The notes under the pieces: model-generated | What the model was told of the DNA's origin: nothing | Database searches by the model: none | The model's input: the letters and a program-made list of their open reading frames with translations, nothing else | Shown: one piece after another, positions 59,470 through 64,000 of the stretch | How the letters are laid out: each line of letters opens with the position of its first letter | Numbering within the stretch: the stretch's first letter is position 1 | Assembly: GCF_000812465.1 (NCBI RefSeq) | Contig: NZ_JWMA01000104.1 | Span: 124,001 to 188,000 of the forward strand | Length of the DNA stretch: 64,000 nt | Direction: 5' to 3' | Origin: Cupriavidus sp. IDO | GTDB taxonomy: Bacteria; Pseudomonadota; Gammaproteobacteria; Burkholderiales; Burkholderiaceae | Program-made: the position numbers and the translations under genes

Positions 59470-59736
59470 GATGGCTTCGGCCAGTGGGGCGCCGGCACGG
59501 CATTGCGCGACAGCAGAGCCTAACGCCGATGACTTAGCCAGGACTGAGCGCCGGAGACATCCGAAGCGATGTCACGTCAGTGTTTCCCCTGAGTCCAAAG
59601 CGCCACGGCAGGAAAGCTCGATGAAGGCTTCGCGGGACTACGATTCCTCGCACTGATCGCCCGTGGGCGCGCACGCAGTTTGCCGGCGGCCAGCACTGAG
59701 CTTTCCACAACAACCAAGAGATCCGAGGAGAACATC

Positions 59737-60858
59737 TTGAAGAGCAAGTACACCGCGCTCGCGCTGGCGGTCGGCGCCGTCTGCGCCGGCCAGGCCCACG
59801 CGCAATCCGTCACACTGTATGGCCTGATCGACACGACGCTGAGCACCATCAGCAATGCCGATGCACAGGGCCACCGCCTGACGGGCTTTCACCAGCCCGC
59901 GTGGTTCAGCGGCAACCGCTGGGGCCTGACAGGTGCCGAAGACCTTGGCGGCGGCACCAAGGCCATCTTCAAGCTCGAGAGCGAATTCCAGAGCTTTGAT
60001 GGCGCCATGGATACGCCGGGCGTGCTGTTCAACCGCGACGCCTGGGTCGGGATCGAGAACGACACCGTCGGCAAGGTGACCTTCGGCCGCCAGGATGCGC
60101 TGGCACGAGACCCGATCGCTTCCGGCATCTACGCCGACCCGTATGGATCGGCCGTGATCAGTACCGACGAGGGCGGCTATACGAACAACAACAACTTCAA
60201 GCAGCTGGTCTTCTACGCGGGCAGTGCCACCGGCACGCGCATGAACAACGGCGTGGTGTGGAAGAAGATATTCACCAACGGCCTGACTGCCGGTGCCGCC
60301 TACCAGTTCGGCGAAGTGCCGGGCAACCCTTCGCGCGGCACCACGGAAAGCGTGACGCTGGGCTACAACGGCACCAATTTCCACGTCTCAAGCTTCTATA
60401 CGCAGGCCAAGCTGGGCGATCTCTGGCACCGCTCCTATTCGGTCGGCGGCAACTACGTCTGGGGCATCGTGCGCGCGAATGCCGGCTACTTCCACTACAC
60501 CGCCGACCAGGGTGCATTGGGCAAGCGCAAGGATGATGCCTACACGGTATCGCTCAAGGTGGCACCAGCAGGCGCGTTCGACTACGAACTGGGCTACCAG
60601 ATGATGAAGGCAGGCAATGCGGCACTGAACGCCGGCGGCTTCACGCTCAACGCCTTCACCGACACCACCGCGTCGACCGCCACCGACAGCGGCCGCAAGA
60701 ATACGATCTACGGCTCGGTCTTCTACCACTTCTCCAAGCGTACCGAGGTCTATCTCGCTGCAGACTACATGTTCCTGCAGCATGGCTATCATGCGGCCCA
60801 GTCCAACGGCTTCTCGCATCAGAGCGAGTTTGCGGTGGGTATGCGGACGCGGTTCTGA
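59737..60858 (+). CDS. Gram-negative general porin, TTG start
   Basis: A 373-residue outer-membrane beta-barrel porin of the Neisseria/Burkholderiales OmpC-like group. The chosen TTG follows a perfect GAGGAG ribosome binding site at the right distance and starts a signal peptide LKSKYTALALAVGAVCAGQAHA. The mature protein begins QSVTLYGLIDTTLSTISN, the typical opening, contains FGRQDALAR and the loop-3 region, and ends MRTRF with the C-terminal phenylalanine used for barrel assembly. No ATG in frame gives a signal peptide. It is followed by a large palindromic repeat element. Confidence 0.91.
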   Translation: MKSKYTALALAVGAVCAGQAHAQSVTLYGLIDTTLSTISNADAQGHRLTGFHQPAWFSGNRWGLTGAEDLGGGTKAIFKLESEFQSFDGAMDTPGVLFNRDAWVGIENDTVGKVTFGRQDALARDPIASGIYADPYGSAVISTDEGGYTNNNNFKQLVFYAGSATGTRMNNGVVWKKIFTNGLTAGAAYQFGEVPGNPSRGTTESVTLGYNGTNFHVSSFYTQAKLGDLWHRSYSVGGNYVWGIVRANAGYFHYTADQGALGKRKDDAYTVSLKVAPAGAFDYELGYQMMKAGNAALNAGGFTLNAFTDTTASTATDSGRKNTIYGSVFYHFSKRTEVYLAADYMFLQHGYHAAQSNGFSHQSEFAVGMRTRF

Positions 60859-60920
60859 TATGGCTGCGGCGCGGTGCGCCGTGGGTGCTCTGGGCTTTCC
60901 TTGTTCCCGGCTATAGGCCG

Positions 60921-61545
60921 GGTTTTTTTGTTCTTCGCTGGATTGCGGGTCTGGGTTCTTGGCGGGCGCTGCTGTTTCGCCGGCGTAGCCGGCGACCTCC
61001 TTTTTGACGGCGCCAAAAAGGAGGCAAAAAGCGCCTTCTGTCCTCGGCGGACGGCCAGTCTTATCGTAGTGTGCGCGTGTTTTTGTACGGGTATTTGCTT
61101 CAGGGCATAGCTGGACTGCCTGCCGCGCAGATCGCCAGAGGCAACGCCGGGAACGGCGCTGTCCTCCCGACCTCGTGAGAGCGGAGTGGCTCCGTGATCG
61201 AGCGGGCTGCCTACGGCAAGAGGTTCTGGACCACAACCGTGGTGCGCGATGGAGCTTCGCAGAGTGATGGGGCTCAAGCTGCGTGCCACTCCGCTCTCAC
61301 GAGGTCGGGAGGACGGCCTGTCAATGCCTCGCGCCGTCTCGTCACAACGCGGCAGGCATCGTAGCTATGCCCTGAAGCCCGTACCCGTACAAAAACCGTC
61401 GAACACTACGATAAAGCTCCCGCCCGGCGGGCAAGACGGCGCTTTTTGCCTACTTTTGGGCGCCGTCTAAAAGTAGGTCGCCCCTTCAGGGGCGAAACCT
61501 GAGGCTGTCGACCTTCGATAGCGCCAAGCCGTAGGCACCAACACC
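60921..61545. repeat. Dispersed palindromic element, expanded nested copy of about 525 bp
   Basis: The same outer motifs as the short copies at 3.4 and 42.7 kb occur here facing each other at 60974 (GTTTCGCC) and 61498 (end of GGCGAAAC), with a long insert between. The two arms (60974-61190 and 61285-61498) are inverted repeats over their whole length, including a perfect 30-base segment (61161-61190 against 61285-61314) and a perfect 16-base segment (61097-61112 against 61363-61378). The loop (61191-61284) has a small dyad ACCAC/GTGGT. No transposase or other protein was recognised. Confidence 0.8.
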
Positions 61546-61577
61546 AAATATACGAATCCAGAATCCAGATACCCCAG

Positions 61578-62423
61578 TCACCCAAGATTACTAGGCTTCC
61601 ACTTAAGCAACCGATTCTCCAACCGCGTAAGCAGATAATCCGCAGCCAGCGCCACCACCGCCAGCACGATCATCGCTGCAAACACCCCGCTGGCGTTGAA
61701 CGCCCCCTGCGCGGTGGCAATCAGCAGGCCGATGCCTTGCTTGGAGCCGAGGAACTCGCCAACCACCGCGCCCACCAGGGCAAAGCCAAAACTGACATGC
61801 AGGCTGGCCAGGATCCAGCTCAGCGCGGACGGCACCACCACGGCAAAGGTCAGCTGCCGCCTCGAGGCCCCCAGGATCTGGGCATTGGCGATCAGGTAGC
61901 GGTCGGCCTCGCGCACGCCCTGGAAGGCATTGCCGAACACCACGAAGAACACCATCACCACGGCCAGCGCCACCTTCGACGCCATCCCCAGCCCCAGCGC
62001 GATCACGAAGATCGAGCCGAGCACCACGCGGGGAATCGAGTTGGCGATCTGGATGTAGATGCTGAACACATCGGCCAGCAACTTGTTGCGTCCCAGCGCG
62101 ATGCCGCACAGCACGCCGGCCACCGATCCGATCAGGAAACCGAGGCCGGTTTCTTCGAGCGTGACTGCCACCTGGGTCAGCAGCGGCCCCTGGGACGTGC
62201 CGTTGACGAACCAGTCGTAGATCTGCTCCGCGATCAGCGACGGCATGGAAAAGAAGAACGGATCGATCCATTGCAGGCGACCGGCGAGCTCCCACCCGCC
62301 CAGAACGGCTACCAGCAGCACCACGCGCAGCGTGACGATGAGCCAGTAGCGGCGGCGTGCGGCGGCCCGTGCCTGGAGTTCGAATGCCTCGTCCTGCGCG
62401 GCGTATGCAAGGTCTGCTTCCAT
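61578..62423 (-). CDS. ABC transporter permease (NitT/TauT/SsuC type)
   Basis: A 281-residue inner-membrane permease with about six to seven helices. The cytoplasmic coupling segment QGVREADRYLIANAQILGASRRQL near 172-195 and the ASLHVSFGFALVGAVVGEFLGS region are typical of the BPD_transp_1 permeases that import nitrate, taurine, aliphatic sulfonates or thiamine precursors. It lies downstream of the ATPase gene (35-base gap) and the binding-protein gene on the same strand, so the set forms one importer. Confidence 0.92.
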   Translation of the reverse strand: MEADLAYAAQDEAFELQARAAARRRYWLIVTLRVVLLVAVLGGWELAGRLQWIDPFFFSMPSLIAEQIYDWFVNGTSQGPLLTQVAVTLEETGLGFLIGSVAGVLCGIALGRNKLLADVFSIYIQIANSIPRVVLGSIFVIALGLGMASKVALAVVMVFFVVFGNAFQGVREADRYLIANAQILGASRRQLTFAVVVPSALSWILASLHVSFGFALVGAVVGEFLGSKQGIGLLIATAQGAFNASGVFAAMIVLAVVALAADYLLTRLENRLLKWKPSNLG

Positions 62424-62458
62424 TGTCTTGCTCGTTGGATTGGTTGGCAGGAGTGCCG

Positions 62459-63256
62459 TCAGTCGATGTGGACTTCTTCGCGCAGGTCGGCCCAGATCTC
62501 GCGCGACAGTTCCACGAAGCGCTTGTCATAGCGGATCTCGGAAGTCACGCGCGGGCGCGGCAGGTCGATCTCATAGACCCGCTTGAGCGTGGCCGGCCGC
62601 GCGGTCAGGACCAGCACCCGGTCGGCCATGGCGATGGCTTCTTCCAGGTCGTGCGTGACGAACACCACCGAGCCCGCGGTTTGCGACCACAGCTGCAGCA
62701 GTTCATCCTGCATCAGCGTGCGGGTCTGCATGTCGAGCGCGCTGAAGGGTTCGTCCATCAGCAGGATCTGGGGGTTGTTGATAAAGGTCTGGGCCAGTGC
62801 CACGCGCTTGCGCATGCCGCCCGAGAGCTGGTGCGGGTAGTGGTTGGCAAACTTGTCCAGCCCGACCTTGCGGATCCACTGTTCGGCCAGCGCGTAGGCG
62901 GCGTCGCGCGAGCTGCCGCGGAACATCGGGCCTGCCGCGACGTTGTGCAGCACGGTGCGCCACGGGAAAACCGCGTCGGCCTGGAACACGAAGCCGATGC
63001 GCGGATCGATGCCGTCGACCCGCTTGCCCATCAGGCGCACCTCGCCCGCGCTCGGCCGCAGCAGGCCTGTGATCAGGCTGAGCGTGGTCGATTTGCCGCA
63101 GCCGGTCGGCCCGACCAGGGCTACGAACTCGCCCTTGCCGACGGTCATCGAAAAATCGCGCAGGGCTACCGTGGCGGAGCCATCCGGCGAAATGAAGCGG
63201 CAGGATACGCGCTCGAACTCGATGGCGGGCGCGTCCTGCGATGCTGGGGTTGTCAT
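62459..63256 (-). CDS. ABC transporter ATP-binding protein (NitT/TauT type)
   Basis: A 265-residue ATPase of the nitrate/sulfonate importer group. Walker A GPTGCGKSTT is at 49-58, Q-loop FVFQADAVFPWR near 91-101, signature LSGGMRKRVALAQ near 149-161, and Walker B ILLMDEPFSALD near 168-179, then the H-loop VTHDLEEAIAMADR. The TGCGKST variant is common in SsuB/TauB-type proteins. It is encoded between the binding protein and the permease. Confidence 0.95.
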   Translation of the reverse strand: MTTPASQDAPAIEFERVSCRFISPDGSATVALRDFSMTVGKGEFVALVGPTGCGKSTTLSLITGLLRPSAGEVRLMGKRVDGIDPRIGFVFQADAVFPWRTVLHNVAAGPMFRGSSRDAAYALAEQWIRKVGLDKFANHYPHQLSGGMRKRVALAQTFINNPQILLMDEPFSALDMQTRTLMQDELLQLWSQTAGSVVFVTHDLEEAIAMADRVLVLTARPATLKRVYEIDLPRPRVTSEIRYDKRFVELSREIWADLREEVHID

Positions 63257-63286
63257 GAAGAATCCTCGGGGCCGGTGCCGGGCGGC

Positions 63287-64000
63287 CTACTTCGCCTGGT
63301 CGACAAAAGCGTTGGTATAGGTACGGGACAGCTCGATATGCCTGCCCTTGACCGTAGGATCAAACGAAGCCAGCACCTTCAGGACGGTTTCCGGGCCACC
63401 GGCCGGCATCCGGCCATCGGCGGTGAACATGGGCAGCGATGCGCCCAGCGCCTTGACGTAGAGCTCGCGGTTGTTGCCGTAGTAGTCCCTGGGCATCTTT
63501 TGCGCAATCTCGTCGGCCGTATGCGTCTTGATGAAGTGCAGTGTCTTGACGAAGGCCCGCGCCAGCTTCTGGACCTGGTCCTTGTGGCTGTCTACCCAGT
63601 TCCGCTGCATGTAGAGGCTGGAAGCGGGGTAGAGACCGCCCAGCGCCTGCGTGGTGCCTTCGGCCGTGCGCATGTCTACCAGCACCTGCGCTTCGCCGGT
63701 CTTGAGCAACTGGGAAATGGTCGGCTCGGTCGTCATGCCGGCATCGATGCGGCCCTGGTGGATCGCGGCGATGAAGCTGTTGTCCGCCCCCACCGGCAGC
63801 ACGGTGTACTGGCTGGGCTGGACGCCGGCGCGGAACGCCAGGTACTGGGTCAGGAAGTTGGTCGATGATCCCAGTCCCGTCACGCCAAGGGTCTTGCCCT
63901 TGACGTCAGCCATGCTCTTGATCTGCCCGGCGGCTTTGGTGGCGACCATCTCGGCCTCGCCCGGCACCTGCCCGAATACCACCACGGCCTGCACTTCCTT
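63287..64000 (-). CDS. ABC transporter substrate-binding protein (NitT/TauT type), partial
   Basis: C-terminal 238 residues of a periplasmic receptor; the 5' end lies outside the window, and the frame is open to the last base. It contains KGKTLGVTGLGSSTNF with the typical G..G...D/N turn, HQGRIDAGMTTEPTISQLL, and a C-terminal domain ending in a lysine-rich stretch. The sequence is of the SsuA/TauA/ThiY-like family. The ligand cannot be told; the gene precedes an ATPase and a permease gene and so is the specificity subunit of this importer. Confidence 0.88.
   Translation of the reverse strand, partial: KEVQAVVVFGQVPGEAEMVATKAAGQIKSMADVKGKTLGVTGLGSSTNFLTQYLAFRAGVQPSQYTVLPVGADNSFIAAIHQGRIDAGMTTEPTISQLLKTGEAQVLVDMRTAEGTTQALGGLYPASSLYMQRNWVDSHKDQVQKLARAFVKTLHFIKTHTADEIAQKMPRDYYGNNRELYVKALGASLPMFTADGRMPAGGPETVLKVLASFDPTVKGRHIELSRTYTNAFVDQAK

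Noticed and set aside
60974..61498. An insertion sequence with a broken transposase
   Set aside because: No transposase motif or DDE pattern could be read in any frame, and no clear flanking target duplication was found by eye.

Overview
The window looks like a piece of the main chromosome of a Cupriavidus/Ralstonia-type member of the Burkholderiaceae. The evidence is high GC, two Bug-type (TctC) solute-binding proteins, Burkholderiales-style gene neighbourhoods (pgk-pyk-fba-purC-purE-purK-tsaC; exbB-exbD-lpxK-trm112-kdsB-adk), a two-gene MdtBC/MuxBC-type RND pump, and an OmpR/EnvZ-type pair close to plsY. I assign the genus from gene style only; no 16S gene is present. I saw no rRNA, tRNA, insertion sequence, prophage or CRISPR array. 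Most of the window is core metabolism and envelope biogenesis with short regulatory insertions.

Layout. 0-3.3 kb: 3' end of a SNF2-family helicase, then an orphan Bug receptor. 3.5-11.4 kb, minus strand: threonylcarbamoyl-AMP synthase, three purine genes (purK, purE, purC), aldolase, pyruvate kinase and phosphoglycerate kinase. 11.7-14.05 kb: two tandem paralogous LuxR-type regulators. 14.1-20.0 kb, minus strand: azlCD exporter, dacB, and a MarR / periplasmic binding protein / PhzS-like flavin monooxygenase unit. 20.2-21.7 kb: a PACE efflux pump divergent from a LysR regulator. 21.7-31.1 kb: complete tripartite RND system (outer-membrane lipoprotein, two RND subunits, membrane-fusion protein). 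31.4-33.5 kb: the divergent OmpR/EnvZ-type pair. 33.6-44.9 kb: plsY, ybaK, xerD, ogt, a second Bug receptor, a chalcone-isomerase-fold protein, an AEC transporter, queG, tsaE, amiC, and a bile-acid-symporter-family protein with a divergent LysR. 44.9-47.4 kb: methyltransferase, MmyB-like regulator, short-chain dehydrogenase. 47.5-51.9 kb: adk, kdsB, trm112, lpxK, exbD, exbB. 52.1-52.8 kb: a gene-free array rich in DnaA-box-like sequences. 52.9-55.9 kb: xseA, sodB, NTF2-fold protein. 55.9-59.5 kb, minus strand: a PAP2 phosphatase, a four-repeat membrane protein and a QseBC/PmrAB-like two-component system. 59.7-60.9 kb: porin with a TTG start. 61.6-64.0 kb: a NitT/TauT-type ABC importer cut by the window end.

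How the genes fit together. The tripartite pump and the OmpR/EnvZ-type pair share a divergent control region carrying a CpxR-like direct repeat. Several regulator/target pairs (PACE/LysR, SBF/LysR, methyltransferase/MmyB) are divergent with visible dyads or repeats between them. tsaC and tsaE, both needed for the t6A tRNA modification, are in the same window but 36 kb apart.

The most unusual non-coding structures are: (i) three to four degenerate tandem units at 52.09-52.83 kb, each with paired DnaA-box-like sites and including two exact TTATCCACA boxes; (ii) a dispersed palindromic element at 3.4, 42.7 and 61 kb, whose third copy is expanded into a nested inverted repeat of about 525 bp with arms over 200 nt; (iii) a separate palindrome at 37.5 kb that supplies the stop codon of the neighbouring gene; and (iv) a Ser/Thr/Gly-rich insertion of about 60 residues in the porter domain of the MdtC-like subunit. 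No evidently new multi-gene system stood out. The DnaA-box array and the nested palindrome are the best candidates for something undescribed.
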